Below, one piece after another: positions 37,236 to 45,469 of a DNA stretch of 64,000 bases. The DNA lies in the NCBI GenBank assembly GCA_049295575.1, contig JBAQQX010000002.1, positions 248,001-312,000 on the forward strand. The letters are read 5' to 3'. How positions within the stretch are numbered: position 1 is the stretch's first letter; the number at the start of each line of letters is the position of its first letter. The notes under the pieces were generated by a model, which saw only the letters and a program-made list of their open reading frames with translations, searched no databases and had not been told where the DNA came from. The translations under genes were made by a program, and so were the position numbers. The DNA comes from UBA6022 sp049295575 (GTDB lineage Bacteria; Patescibacteriota; Saccharimonadia; Saccharimonadales; Saccharimonadaceae).

Positions 37236-38624
37236 ATGATCAGTAAACTATTCACACCTAGCTCGAACGTTCACATATTCTATCACTTGTTATTTAATAC
37301 GTTGTTTAGTTCGGTGATTAACTTCACCGTTTGGTTTGCGGTTACGTTTTATATTTATATTCAGACGCAGTCGGTATTTGCGACTGGTATGATTGCGGGC
37401 ATTTACCTCGTGGCGACAATGCTGACGGGTATCTGGTTTGGCGGCCTGGTTGATCACCACCGTAAAAAAACCATGATGATTGTATCTAATCTCGCCTCTT
37501 TGGCTTTGTATGCCGCATCTCTCATTCTGTATATAGTGACGCCAAAGGAAGTATTTAGTGATGTCTCGCATCCACTTCTGTGGGTGTTTGTTGTCATGCT
37601 TTTGTTCGGAGTTATCGCAAGTAATATTCGGACAATCACACTTCCAACGCTTGTGACTATGCTTATCCCTGCGAGCAGGCGCGATAAAGCAAACGGCCTT
37701 GTCGGGACGGTATCTGGCGTATCATTTCTATTGACGTCGGTCATTAGCGGTCTGCTAGTTGCGGCCGGCGGTATGTTGTATGTTTTATGGCTGGCACTTG
37801 CGATATTAATTGGTTCGACGCTTCACCTACTCTTCGTGACCGTTCCGGAAAAACGCGTTGTCCACCTCGAAGGCGTCATGAAGAATATTGATCTTAAGGG
37901 CACGTTCAAAATCGTCGTTGCTGTCCCTGGGCTACTGGCGCTCATTCTCTTCTCGACGTTTAATAACTTTCTCGGCGGCGTGTTCATGGCGTTGATGGAC
38001 GCCTATGGCCTGTCGCTCGTCTCGGTTCAGGTATGGGGTATTCTCTGGGGAGCGCTTAGTACCGGGTTTATTATCGGCGGATTGATAATCGCTAAAAAAG
38101 GCTTGGGTAAAAATCCTGTCCGGTCACTACTGCTAACAAACGGTATCCTTTGGGTGATCTGTATCCTCTTCCCTCTTCACAACTCGATTATCCTGCTCGC
38201 AATCGGCATGTTTATCTATATGTTATTAGTGCCGTACATTGAGGCGTCGGAACAAACTATTTTGCAGCGTGTCGTGCCATTTGAGCGCCAAGGTCGCGTG
38301 TTCGGCTTTGCGCAGAGTGTTGAGCAGGCCGCCTCTCCGCTGACTGCTTTCTTGATCGGTCCTCTGACACAGTTCTTCTTTATTCCGCTCATGACTGCCG
38401 GCGCGGGTGCGCAGCTCATCGGTAGTTGGTTTGGCACCGGTCAGAGCCGCGGTATTGCACTCGTGTTCATTATCGCCGGTGTTATTGGATCAGTCGTGAC
38501 GATAATGGCGCTATGGTCAAAGTACTATCATCAGCTTTCTGATGTCTATCTCTCCACTTCAGGTGATGATGGCGACACACCTCCAAGTGTCGACGATGCG
38601 GTAAAGGGTGGTCTAATAGGCTAG
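37236..38624 (+). CDS. Major facilitator superfamily transporter
   Basis: 462 aa, about 12 membrane helices. The MFS loop 2-3 motif is GGLVDHHRKKTMM (about 72-84), and GRVFGFAQSVEQAASPLTAF in the second half is typical of the tetracycline/macrolide-type DHA3 exporters. Substrate unknown. The start is uncertain: ATG at 37212/37215 lies inside a TATGAT box, so 37236 is preferred. It ends at a bidirectional terminator. Confidence 0.85.
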   Translation: MISKLFTPSSNVHIFYHLLFNTLFSSVINFTVWFAVTFYIYIQTQSVFATGMIAGIYLVATMLTGIWFGGLVDHHRKKTMMIVSNLASLALYAASLILYIVTPKEVFSDVSHPLLWVFVVMLLFGVIASNIRTITLPTLVTMLIPASRRDKANGLVGTVSGVSFLLTSVISGLLVAAGGMLYVLWLALAILIGSTLHLLFVTVPEKRVVHLEGVMKNIDLKGTFKIVVAVPGLLALILFSTFNNFLGGVFMALMDAYGLSLVSVQVWGILWGALSTGFIIGGLIIAKKGLGKNPVRSLLLTNGILWVICILFPLHNSIILLAIGMFIYMLLVPYIEASEQTILQRVVPFERQGRVFGFAQSVEQAASPLTAFLIGPLTQFFFIPLMTAGAGAQLIGSWFGTGQSRGIALVFIIAGVIGSVVTIMALWSKYYHQLSDVYLSTSGDDGDTPPSVDDAVKGGLIG

Positions 38625-38645
38625 CTGAGAGGTCGTATCAGTAGA

Positions 38646-38684
38646 TATAAAAAGCCTCGGTCATACGGACCGAGGCTTTTATTG
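38646..38684. terminator. Bidirectional terminator
   Basis: GCCTCGGTC, a 5-nt loop and GACCGAGGC are flanked by A and T runs; it serves the MFS gene and the convergent small basic gene. Confidence 0.9.
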
Positions 38685-38692
38685 TGAAGCGT

Positions 38693-38779
38693 TTATTTTT
38701 TCTTCTTTAGTGCTGCTTTGAGCTTTTTCTTCAGAAGACGCTTGCGCGATGCGCCATGCCAGTTCTTGTGTTTGGCCAT
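38693..38779 (-). CDS. Very small, strongly basic protein (28 aa)
   Basis: 28 residues, 12 of them Lys or Arg: MAKHKNWHGASRKR followed by LLKKKLKAALKKKK. It has its own TATAAT box about 38 nt upstream, a GGAT element 8 nt before the ATG, and a strong terminator 10 nt after the stop, so it looks like a deliberate transcription unit. Size, charge and the MAKxK start resemble tiny ribosomal proteins (bTHX, bS22, bL37 types), but no family match is claimed. It could also be a nucleoid or RNA-binding peptide. Confidence 0.6.
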   Translation of the reverse strand: MAKHKNWHGASRKRLLKKKLKAALKKKK

Positions 38780-38869
38780 AGTTAGTAATCCAATCTTTTA
38801 TATATCCCCGTTATTATACCACGTCAGAGGAGATGAGTCTCATGGTTTAGCAAGGGGCGGCCGAAAGTG

Positions 38870-39520
38870 CTATGCGCTTTGAGCGAGCTTTTGTTTTAGG
38901 TTATCGATGCTTGGGATGATAATAGTGCGGTGACTGAGCATTAGGAGCATTTCTTTTTTTAACTTTTTTACTTCGCGGTTGATCGTTTCTCTCGATAAAC
39001 CTATGCGGGCGGCCAGCTCTCCTTCGTGGATGTCTAGCATGTAGCGATTGTTCCGGTCCTTACTACTAAAGTGCTGACACTGAATGATAAGTTCATAGAT
39101 TAATTTACTTCTTGCGCTGCCGGCCATAAGAAGTGATTGTCTATCGAGGAAGTCATTTATGTAGTCGTACGATCGTTTTAGTAGTTCGAGCGCGATCGAG
39201 GGCTGCTCTTTGATCAGAGTCTTAACGGCCTCGAGAGGTGCTCTGCGCACGACGATATCGGAATTGGCTTCATAGATATATTTATTTTGGACTGGGCTGA
39301 TGGCGTGGGACATTGGAAAAAAGTCTAGCGGTCGGTATACATGGAGTATAACCTCGTCGCCGCGGTATGAAATAGTATACACTTTCACATACCCTTCAAG
39401 GAGATAGTAGATATGGTCAGCCTCCTCGCCCTGCAGGAGTAGGACCTGGCCTTTTGAATATTGACTCTGTGTGTAGCGTTCAAAGAAAGTACTGATCATC
39501 GTCGAGGCTGGTACGCTCAT
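38870..39520 (-). CDS. Crp/Fnr-family transcription regulator
   Basis: 216 aa. An N-terminal cyclic-nucleotide-binding-like beta-roll (KGQVLLLQGEEADHIYYLLEGYVKVY) leads into a long dimerisation helix and the winged helix (GELAARIGLSRETINREVKKLKKE, about 170-195). The cAMP-contacting RxS stretch of Crp is not conserved (RPLDFFPMS), and there are no Fnr-type cysteines, so the effector is unknown. A GAGAGGA ribosome site precedes the ATG at 39520. Confidence 0.88.
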   Translation of the reverse strand: MSVPASTMISTFFERYTQSQYSKGQVLLLQGEEADHIYYLLEGYVKVYTISYRGDEVILHVYRPLDFFPMSHAISPVQNKYIYEANSDIVVRRAPLEAVKTLIKEQPSIALELLKRSYDYINDFLDRQSLLMAGSARSKLIYELIIQCQHFSSKDRNNRYMLDIHEGELAARIGLSRETINREVKKLKKEMLLMLSHRTIIIPSIDNLKQKLAQSA

Positions 39521-39606
39521 CAAATATCCTCTCTTTCCCTGCCTAACTATACTCCCCTTGTGCTTATGAGACTGTGATTAATACGCCCTGTTTATGTGTG
39601 ACATGA

Positions 39607-39635
39607 TAGCAACCCCGCATGTAGCGGGGCTGCTA
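39607..39635 (-). terminator. Hairpin, possible terminator of the PepSY-like gene
   Basis: TAGCA and CCCCGC pair with GCGGGG and TGCTA around a 5-nt loop, with one A-C mismatch. It lies 27 nt beyond the stop of the gene at 39662. There is no U run, so termination efficiency is uncertain. Confidence 0.45.
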
Positions 39636-39661
39636 TAAGGGTCACGTGTTTTTACTGAGGG

Positions 39662-40075
39662 CTATCGCCACGTGTATAGATTGGCGCGGTGTGCGTATGT
39701 GACCTGGCCATCACGTGCGCGAACGTCAACCCTGCTGCCATCGGCGAAGTAAACTCGATACTCGCGCCTATTATTATTGTTATTATTATTGTCGTATCGA
39801 TTATTGTTATTATTATCATTACTTAACGTGACCCGCACGATATGCTTACGAGGGAAGACATTCTGGGCGATACGTCGAGCTTGCCATTCTGAGATGATCC
39901 GTCGCTCATTGTCTCGTCGCTCATTGTCTCGCCTTTCGCTATCTCTATTCCATGAGTCACTATTGCGATCCGAGTTATCGCCGACGGCACCAGCACTTAG
40001 TGGGGCGCCAGTAAGACCGACAGCGGCTGCGAGAAACGCTGCGGTGACAATTTGCTTACCAGATGCTTTTTTCAT
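39662..40075 (-). CDS. Secreted PepSY-like protein with poly-Asn insertion
   Basis: 137 aa. A signal peptide (MKKASGKQIVTAAFLAAAVGLTG, split before AGAVG) is followed by Asp/Arg/Asn-rich repeats (RRDNE twice) and a PepSY-like unit: ISEWQARRIAQNVFP, strand VRVTLSND, then REYRVYFADGSRVDVRARDG. The PepSY hairpin is interrupted by two Asn runs encoded by ATT/GTT trinucleotide repeats on the plus strand (about 39771-39815). AGGAGG precedes the ATG. Probably extracytoplasmic; function unknown. Confidence 0.7.
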   Translation of the reverse strand: MKKASGKQIVTAAFLAAAVGLTGAPLSAGAVGDNSDRNSDSWNRDSERRDNERRDNERRIISEWQARRIAQNVFPRKHIVRVTLSNDNNNNNRYDNNNNNNNRREYRVYFADGSRVDVRARDGQVTYAHRANLYTWR

Positions 40076-40202
40076 AAATAATCCTCCTGTTACGTTACCT
40101 ACTACACAGTATGACGATGTAGTGTGATGTAATCAGCGAGATTTATCACTCTGTTGCTATGGCTATTGTCACTATACAAGCCGTGTCTAATGTGGCTATT
40201 TG

Positions 40203-40667
40203 TTATTCTATGCGACGCGCAAACAATTCTTCGGTTTCACGCATGAATATCTCCGCCGTCTTTGGGCCTACGCCGAAGAGTTTTTGTAGTCGCTTTGAAA
40301 ACTCATTTTCATCGCTAGAGCTATCAAACATGAACATAAGAGAGCCTTCGTACTCGCGGATTAATTGATCCATGCAGGTATGAAGTGCGCGCGCCGTACT
40401 TTCGTCGTAACGAGTATACTTTCCTTCATCGAGAAGGTTGACTAGTCTACGATGTGGAGTGTCAAGAATTGCCCAGGGCGTGTCGAGTTTCTTTGCTATG
40501 AATAATTTCCATGTGTTGATAGCAACCCCTGCTTGTATGGGCTTGCCGAAAAGATAGGAAAGCAAGAACCAGCGAAACATATCCGTGTCGCCCGAGGTGA
40601 CGTCGAGATTAAAATCTTCGGCATGATGAATTGGTTTTGGAGTGGCGTTATTTCGTTTTGAAGCCAT
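40203..40667 (-). CDS. Helix-hairpin-helix (endonuclease III-like fold) protein, truncated relative to family
   Basis: 154 aa, all helical. The C-terminal LQKLFGVGPKTAEIFMRE is a helix-hairpin-helix DNA-binding motif of the EndoIII/HhH-GPD type, and FLLSYLFGKPIQAGVA resembles that fold's first helices. The protein ends about 10 residues after the hairpin, so the catalytic aspartate and iron-sulfur region of true glycosylases are missing; it may bind DNA without cutting. GAGG precedes the ATG; it follows the methyltransferase gene by 16 nt. Confidence 0.6.
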   Translation of the reverse strand: MASKRNNATPKPIHHAEDFNLDVTSGDTDMFRWFLLSYLFGKPIQAGVAINTWKLFIAKKLDTPWAILDTPHRRLVNLLDEGKYTRYDESTARALHTCMDQLIREYEGSLMFMFDSSSDENEFSKRLQKLFGVGPKTAEIFMRETEELFARRIE

Positions 40668-40683
40668 ATGTCTACCTCGCTGA

Positions 40684-41442
40684 TTATTCTGACTTACTTG
40701 CGCTAAATATTATGAACTGAGGAAAACGGCTAAACCTAGCGTAGTAGTTTTCGTCGACATTTTTTGCTTCCTCAACTACCTTCGTCTCGATAAAATCGTT
40801 CACGCTAAAGCCGGCTTCGCGTAAAAGCGTAAAGTGCATACTTGGCGGTCCAACCCAGAATCTTAAAGTTTCGCCTGTCTTAAATACCTCTTCGCACTCA
40901 TGAAATTCTGAGTAGTTGCCGAACAGGCGCGGTGGCGCCTCGCCTTCCGAGTAGCCCATTAGCTTTACGGACATGCCATCGTAGGTAGTTCGTTCCGAAG
41001 CCCATCTCATTGGATGACCGACGGAAAATTGAAAAGTACCACCAGGTTTCAGTACTCGCAAGATCTCTTTGTAGACTGTCGCGGGATCTGATGAGTAATG
41101 TATCGTCAGGCTACTATAAATGAAGTCGAAAGTGTCATCATCGAATTCAAGGTGATGCATGTCTCCGAGCGTGAAAGTATGATCAGGGTACGACTCATTT
41201 GCAAGCCGAATAGATTCTTTTGAAGTATCGATACCGACCATATTCTTGCCGCCGAACCCCTCAAGAAGCATAGACTCTTCGCCTGTCCCGCAGCCCATCA
41301 TCAGGACTTTCTTGCCATGCAGGTCGGGTAGAAGTTTTCTCATCGCTGGCTTTTCGACAAATCGATGCGGGAGGCTTTCTCCCTTTTTTAGTGCCTCTTG
41401 GCGTATTGCTGCATAATGATCGTAATTATTTGCATCAGTCAT
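40684..41442 (-). CDS. Class I SAM-dependent methyltransferase
   Basis: 252 aa. Motif I is KVLMMGCGTGEESMLL (about 43-58), followed by GIDTS (acidic residue of the ribose contact), DMHHLEF, and IYSSLTIHYSSDPATVYKEILRVLKPGG, characteristic of the UbiE/Methyltransf_11 group. Probably a small-molecule methylase. TAAGAT lies 6 nt before the ATG. Confidence 0.88.
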   Translation of the reverse strand: MTDANNYDHYAAIRQEALKKGESLPHRFVEKPAMRKLLPDLHGKKVLMMGCGTGEESMLLEGFGGKNMVGIDTSKESIRLANESYPDHTFTLGDMHHLEFDDDTFDFIYSSLTIHYSSDPATVYKEILRVLKPGGTFQFSVGHPMRWASERTTYDGMSVKLMGYSEGEAPPRLFGNYSEFHECEEVFKTGETLRFWVGPPSMHFTLLREAGFSVNDFIETKVVEEAKNVDENYYARFSRFPQFIIFSASKSE

Positions 41443-41489
41443 ATGTTTATCTTAGCAGAACGGTACTGTCTCGCTCTATCTTCGTTTTG

Positions 41490-41684
41490 CTACTTTTTAG
41501 CCGAATATGCGCCAAATAGTAGGCCGGAGATAACGCCTACTGGAAGTCCGAAAGCAATGCCTAAGCCTATATTGTCCAGGACTATTAATCCCGGAATGAT
41601 TCCGAATAGCATACCGTAGGGTATACCGAGTGCGATACTTGTCGCTAACTTGTTATCGTCTTTTTGTATTTTTTGCTTACTTAT
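41490..41684 (-). CDS. Small membrane protein with two Gly-rich helices; apparent AUA start
   Basis: 64 codons plus TAG. Translating from ATA at 41684 gives (I/M)SKQKIQKDDNKLATSIALG, then two Gly-rich hydrophobic segments (PYGMLFGIIPGLIVL and GIAFGLPVGVISGLLFGAYS) and AKK. No ATG, GTG or TTG occurs in frame before the first membrane segment; a stop is two codons upstream of ATA. TATAAA lies 6 nt before the ATA, the same geometry as the leaderless ATG genes nearby. Either AUA is used, or the ancestral ATG has mutated and this is a recent pseudogene. Confidence 0.5.
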   Translation of the reverse strand: MSKQKIQKDDNKLATSIALGIPYGMLFGIIPGLIVLDNIGLGIAFGLPVGVISGLLFGAYSAKK

Positions 41685-41732
41685 AAATTATTTATATCAA
41701 TATCTAACGGTTTACATAACTAGGGTCAACTA

Positions 41733-42122
41733 CTAGTTGTTTAAATATGAACTGACTCTACTTTTTAGCAACTCGTAACGCAATCGGGTGTCATTGTCGC
41801 TGAGTCTTTTTTCTCTGATAGATGTGAACCCTTCAAGTGATGCAGGTTTGCGCGTTAAGGACACGCGATGGGTATATTGTTTTTTCGTCGTATCGACTAT
41901 CGTACCGTCAGGCAGTTGATTAAAATAATGGGTTTCATGTAGATTCTCACCTTCGACTGAATATTTCAGTAATTCACCGCCAAAATAGTCCTGGACTACT
42001 AAACTCGAAATAACGCATTGTCCGCGCGCACTGTTTTCTACTGTCCAGTCGTCTTTATCGAATGCAGTATCAGGTCCCCAAGATGCTTCGAGTGCTTTTA
42101 CGATATCTTTTATCTCAATCAT
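41733..42122 (-). CDS. YunG-family protein
   Basis: 129 aa. ASWGPDTA near the N-terminus, GQCVISSLVVQDYFGGELLK (about 34-53), HETHYFNQLPDGTIVD and the C-terminal RLRYELLKSRV match the YunG-like pattern, a small papain-like fold with Cys and His in order. Function is not established for the family. TATAAT lies 6 nt before the ATG. Confidence 0.7.
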   Translation of the reverse strand: MIEIKDIVKALEASWGPDTAFDKDDWTVENSARGQCVISSLVVQDYFGGELLKYSVEGENLHETHYFNQLPDGTIVDTTKKQYTHRVSLTRKPASLEGFTSIREKRLSDNDTRLRYELLKSRVSSYLNN

Positions 42123-42180
42123 GACTTGATTATAGCAAACAAAAAATGACGATCTCTCGTCATTTTAAATATAATCATCT

Positions 42181-42255
42181 TGGCTGGGATGGAGGGACTC
42201 GAACCCCCGAATGCTGGTACCAAAAACCAGTGCCTTACCACTTGGCGACATCCCA
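42181..42255 (-). tRNA. tRNA-Gln (TTG anticodon)
   Basis: 75 nt with encoded CCA. Acceptor TGGGATG/CATCCCA starts with the U1-A72 pair typical of glutamine tRNA. The anticodon loop TTTTGGT between CTGGT and ACCAG gives TTG, and the T loop is TTCGAGT in a GGGGG/CCCTC stem. Confidence 0.95.
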
Positions 42256-42302
42256 CTATAGATGAAAGCTTCGTTAGTATAGCATAAATACGACGCGTAT
42301 TT

Positions 42303-44843
42303 CTAGTCTTTTAGAGGTGAGCGGCGGCTACCTTTGTGGAAGTAGCGCCGACCAATAAACTTGTGTATCTCGCTTAGTAGAATCGGAACGATAAAGGCGA
42401 TAACACCAGTACTGATCAGATCGTTGATGGCAACAGGCGTAACGTGAAGCACGCCTTGAAGCGGTCCGAATACTGCCAGCATTTGAAGTGTGACGGCAAT
42501 AGCAAGTCCAATATAGAATTTGCCATTAAACACACGAAGCCGCCTGAAGATCGATTCGTAATCACTGCGAGCATTGAATGCGTTTGACCATTGCATGACA
42601 ACAAGCGCGGAGAATGCAATCGTGCTCCCGTAGGTATGTCCGTGCTCTGAACTGAAGATCGCATAAAGTGAGAGTGTCAGGATGGCCATGCTGAGGGCGA
42701 TAAGGATCATACGGCTAATAATGAATCTACTCAGGATCGGCTCGTTGATACGCTTTGGTTTATTTTTCATGTTTGACTTCTCACCTGGCTCGAGCCCGAG
42801 CGGAATAACCATAGCAGTATCTGTAACAAGATTTATCCAAAGAATCTGTACTGTGACGATGGGAAGAGGCATTCCGATGGCAAGTGCGCCAAGCATAGTA
42901 AGGACTTCTCCGGAACTTGTAGATAGGAGGTAGAATAGCATGCGGCGGATATTGGCGAAGATAGTGCGGCCTTCGTGCATAGCATCGATGATGCTGCGGA
43001 AGTTGTCATCGAGTAAGATGATGTCGCCGGCATCTTTGGCAATCTGTGAGCCGCTTCCCATAGCTACACCAACATGGGCATTACTAAGAGCTGGTACGTC
43101 GTTGACGCCGTCCCCTGTCATGGCGGTGATATTATGTTTTTTGAGAAGTGAGAGGATGCGGTATTTATGTTCCGGAATGACACGAGAGAATACGCGAACG
43201 TCACGAATAATCTCGTCGAGTTCGCTGTCGCTCATGACGCTCATGCGACGACTATCAAAAACCTGGTTGCGGTGCGTAACCATACCGAGTTGCCGTCCGA
43301 TATGATATGCCGTTTCGAAGTGATCGCCCGTAATCATGCGGACGGTTACGCCGGCGGATAATGCGGCAGCAATGGCTTGTTTGGCTTCTGGGCGTAGGAC
43401 ATCGGCGACGGCAATGAAACCAATAAAATCGAGTTTGGCTCGTTTTGGTAGTCCTTCGAAACTAGAAATCTTTGTAGCCAGTTTCGTTTCGGCGATTGCG
43501 ATGACACGGTAGCCTTGTCCCGTCAGATGATGGAGCTTAGCACTCGCCTGCTCATGCTCGTTCTCGGTGAGGTCGCTGCGAGCCAGGACGTGTTCTGGCG
43601 CTCCTTTGACTATGAGTCGATAGTTAGCTCCATCGTGCCAGAGGTTACCGCTCATGGCGACTGCTTGGTCAAATGGCAGACTGAGTAGTGGGACTCCTTT
43701 TAACGTAACCTTTGCATGAGCGACGAAGTCACTCATGGCGGTGTCGAGCGGGTCATGAACTTTTCGGCCATTTTGATTTATCGCGTGCGCAAGTGCGGTA
43801 GTAAATACCTTATCCGTTCCTTCTGGGTGCCATATCTCCTGCACGGTCAGCTTATTCTTCGTCAGTGTGCCAGTTTTATCTGTTGCGATCGTCGTAAGGA
43901 CGCCGATCGTTTCGATGGCGCGCATTGATCGCACGAGGGCCTTTTTAGCTGCCATACGACGCATGCCAAGTACAAGGACAACCGAAATTGCAACTGGCAG
44001 GCTTTCGGGTACAGCGCTCACAGAAAGTGCCAGAACAAAACGAAGGCTTTCGCCCAGTTCCATGCCACCGCGTAGCGCAAGTGCGAATGCCACGACTGCG
44101 ACGCCGCCAACGATTGCAATAACGTGACTAATGAGTTTGTCGATCTTTTTTTGTACTGGACTTTCGGTGTTTGCGTCTTGAGTGAGCGCTGCTAGCTTGC
44201 CAAATTCTGTGTCGTTTCCCGTTTTAGTAACAACTGCCGTAACGTCGCCGGATATAACGAATGACCCCTGAAATAACAGGTTGCTGCGTTCGTAAATTTC
44301 TTTTTCACCTTTTAGTGACTCTGCTTGCTTGGCGATAGGCACTGATTCTCCAGTAAGGAGTGATTCATCGATGCGGACATTTGTACCAGTTAAGAATCGA
44401 AGATCAGCCGGGACCTTGTCTCCCTCGCCGAGTGAAATAATGTCACCAGGTACGAGCTGCGAAGTGTCAATTTGGATTAAGTGGCCATCACGCAGCGTCT
44501 CGACATTTTGTGCTGTGTGTTTTTGTAGTGAGCGCAAAATACGCTCAGTTGAAAAACGCTGGACGTAGTAGATAGACGCGCTGACGAACATGATCGTAAT
44601 GACAATAATGGCATCAAGTGTATCGCCGTGCAGGACACTAATGACGGCAGCAACGAAGAGCACTAGCATGAAAATATTTGCGAATGGTTCGATAAGCTTG
44701 CGCCAGAGAGGCTCGCCAGTTACGCGGATGGTATTTGGTCCGTGTTGTTTTAATCGCTCCTCTGCCTCGCTGTTTGATAGGCCACGCAGTGAGCTATCTA
44801 GGTCAGTGAGGGTGGCCTGGGCAGAGTGATTGTAGTAAAGCAT
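42303..44843 (-). CDS. P-type cation-transporting ATPase (P2, Ca2+-ATPase-like)
   Basis: 846 aa. Phosphorylation site DKTGTLTKN (about 320), TGES actuator loop, MTGDGVNDVPAL hinge and a C-terminal cluster of membrane helices. M4 has VPESLPV, and M6 has WINLVTDTAMVIPLGLEP, a combination close to PMCA/SERCA-type calcium pumps, though Mg or Na export is possible. It likely exports a divalent cation across the membrane. TATAAT lies 7 nt before the ATG; the gre terminator lies just upstream. Confidence 0.92.
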   Translation of the reverse strand: MLYYNHSAQATLTDLDSSLRGLSNSEAEERLKQHGPNTIRVTGEPLWRKLIEPFANIFMLVLFVAAVISVLHGDTLDAIIVITIMFVSASIYYVQRFSTERILRSLQKHTAQNVETLRDGHLIQIDTSQLVPGDIISLGEGDKVPADLRFLTGTNVRIDESLLTGESVPIAKQAESLKGEKEIYERSNLLFQGSFVISGDVTAVVTKTGNDTEFGKLAALTQDANTESPVQKKIDKLISHVIAIVGGVAVVAFALALRGGMELGESLRFVLALSVSAVPESLPVAISVVLVLGMRRMAAKKALVRSMRAIETIGVLTTIATDKTGTLTKNKLTVQEIWHPEGTDKVFTTALAHAINQNGRKVHDPLDTAMSDFVAHAKVTLKGVPLLSLPFDQAVAMSGNLWHDGANYRLIVKGAPEHVLARSDLTENEHEQASAKLHHLTGQGYRVIAIAETKLATKISSFEGLPKRAKLDFIGFIAVADVLRPEAKQAIAAALSAGVTVRMITGDHFETAYHIGRQLGMVTHRNQVFDSRRMSVMSDSELDEIIRDVRVFSRVIPEHKYRILSLLKKHNITAMTGDGVNDVPALSNAHVGVAMGSGSQIAKDAGDIILLDDNFRSIIDAMHEGRTIFANIRRMLFYLLSTSSGEVLTMLGALAIGMPLPIVTVQILWINLVTDTAMVIPLGLEPGEKSNMKNKPKRINEPILSRFIISRMILIALSMAILTLSLYAIFSSEHGHTYGSTIAFSALVVMQWSNAFNARSDYESIFRRLRVFNGKFYIGLAIAVTLQMLAVFGPLQGVLHVTPVAINDLISTGVIAFIVPILLSEIHKFIGRRYFHKGSRRSPLKD

Positions 44844-44858
44844 TAGAGTTATTATAAC

Positions 44859-44887
44859 AAATTACCCCGCAGTTCGCGGGGTAATTT
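44859..44887 (-). terminator. Terminator of the Gre-factor gene
   Basis: AAATTACCCCGC and its complement around a 5-nt loop, with U-rich flank on the minus strand. It overlaps the promoter zone of the P-type ATPase gene. Confidence 0.85.
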
Positions 44888-44906
44888 AGGGCGGTTTACG
44901 ATGAGA

Positions 44907-45377
44907 TTAGGTGATATGGACCAGCTGGAGTTGCTTAATGCGCTCTCCGCTCCCCCATAAGATGATATCCTTTATCTGCTTACCGAGTAGATTTTTACCG
45001 AGTGGACTCATGAACGAAATTCGTCCATCGCTTGGATCGGCTTCGATGCTGTCGACGATTGTGTAGCGGACCATGCGTCCGTTGGTGTCGATGAGATCAA
45101 CGACTGATCCAATCGCTACCTTGAGTCGTTCGCGCTTACTCGGATAGAGTTTTGCTTGTGATAGATAGAGTCTCTTATCTGCGAGTTCGCTTTCTATGAT
45201 CTCAAGCTGCGCAAGCTTCTCGGCGCGGTCAAGACGTTCATCGTGGCCATCGGTTTTATCAAGGTCCTTAAGTGTGCTCATCGCCGTAGCAACGTCACGC
45301 TCAAGTCGAGCGACCTGCTTTTTAATCTCTTTCATTCCCTTTTTACTCAAATACAATGGTTTTGCGGTGGTGTGCAT
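44907..45377 (-). CDS. GreA/GreB-family transcription elongation factor
   Basis: 156 aa. An N-terminal coiled coil (LSKKGMKEIKKQVARLERDV; DERLDRAEKLAQLEIIESELADKR) carries acidic residues near the tip (DKTDGHDE), and the C-terminal FKBP-like domain has IGSVVDLID..R..YTIVDS, SPLGKNLLGKQIKD. Gre factors stimulate transcript cleavage by backtracked RNA polymerase. The ATG at 45377 follows a GAGGAGGGG ribosome site; the longer frame adds only basic residues. Confidence 0.9.
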   Translation of the reverse strand: MHTTAKPLYLSKKGMKEIKKQVARLERDVATAMSTLKDLDKTDGHDERLDRAEKLAQLEIIESELADKRLYLSQAKLYPSKRERLKVAIGSVVDLIDTNGRMVRYTIVDSIEADPSDGRISFMSPLGKNLLGKQIKDIILWGSGERIKQLQLVHIT

Positions 45378-45469
45378 AGTACCCCTCCTCTTTGCGTTTT
45401 TATAGTAGCGGTGGGACAATGTTTGTCTTGGCTACGGGTCTAGTATGGCAAATGAAACTGAGTCGAGTC

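Noticed and set aside
39771..39815. Sequencing artefact in the triplet repeat
   Set aside because: The frame stays open through it and the PepSY-like strand resumes after it, so it is treated as real coding DNA.
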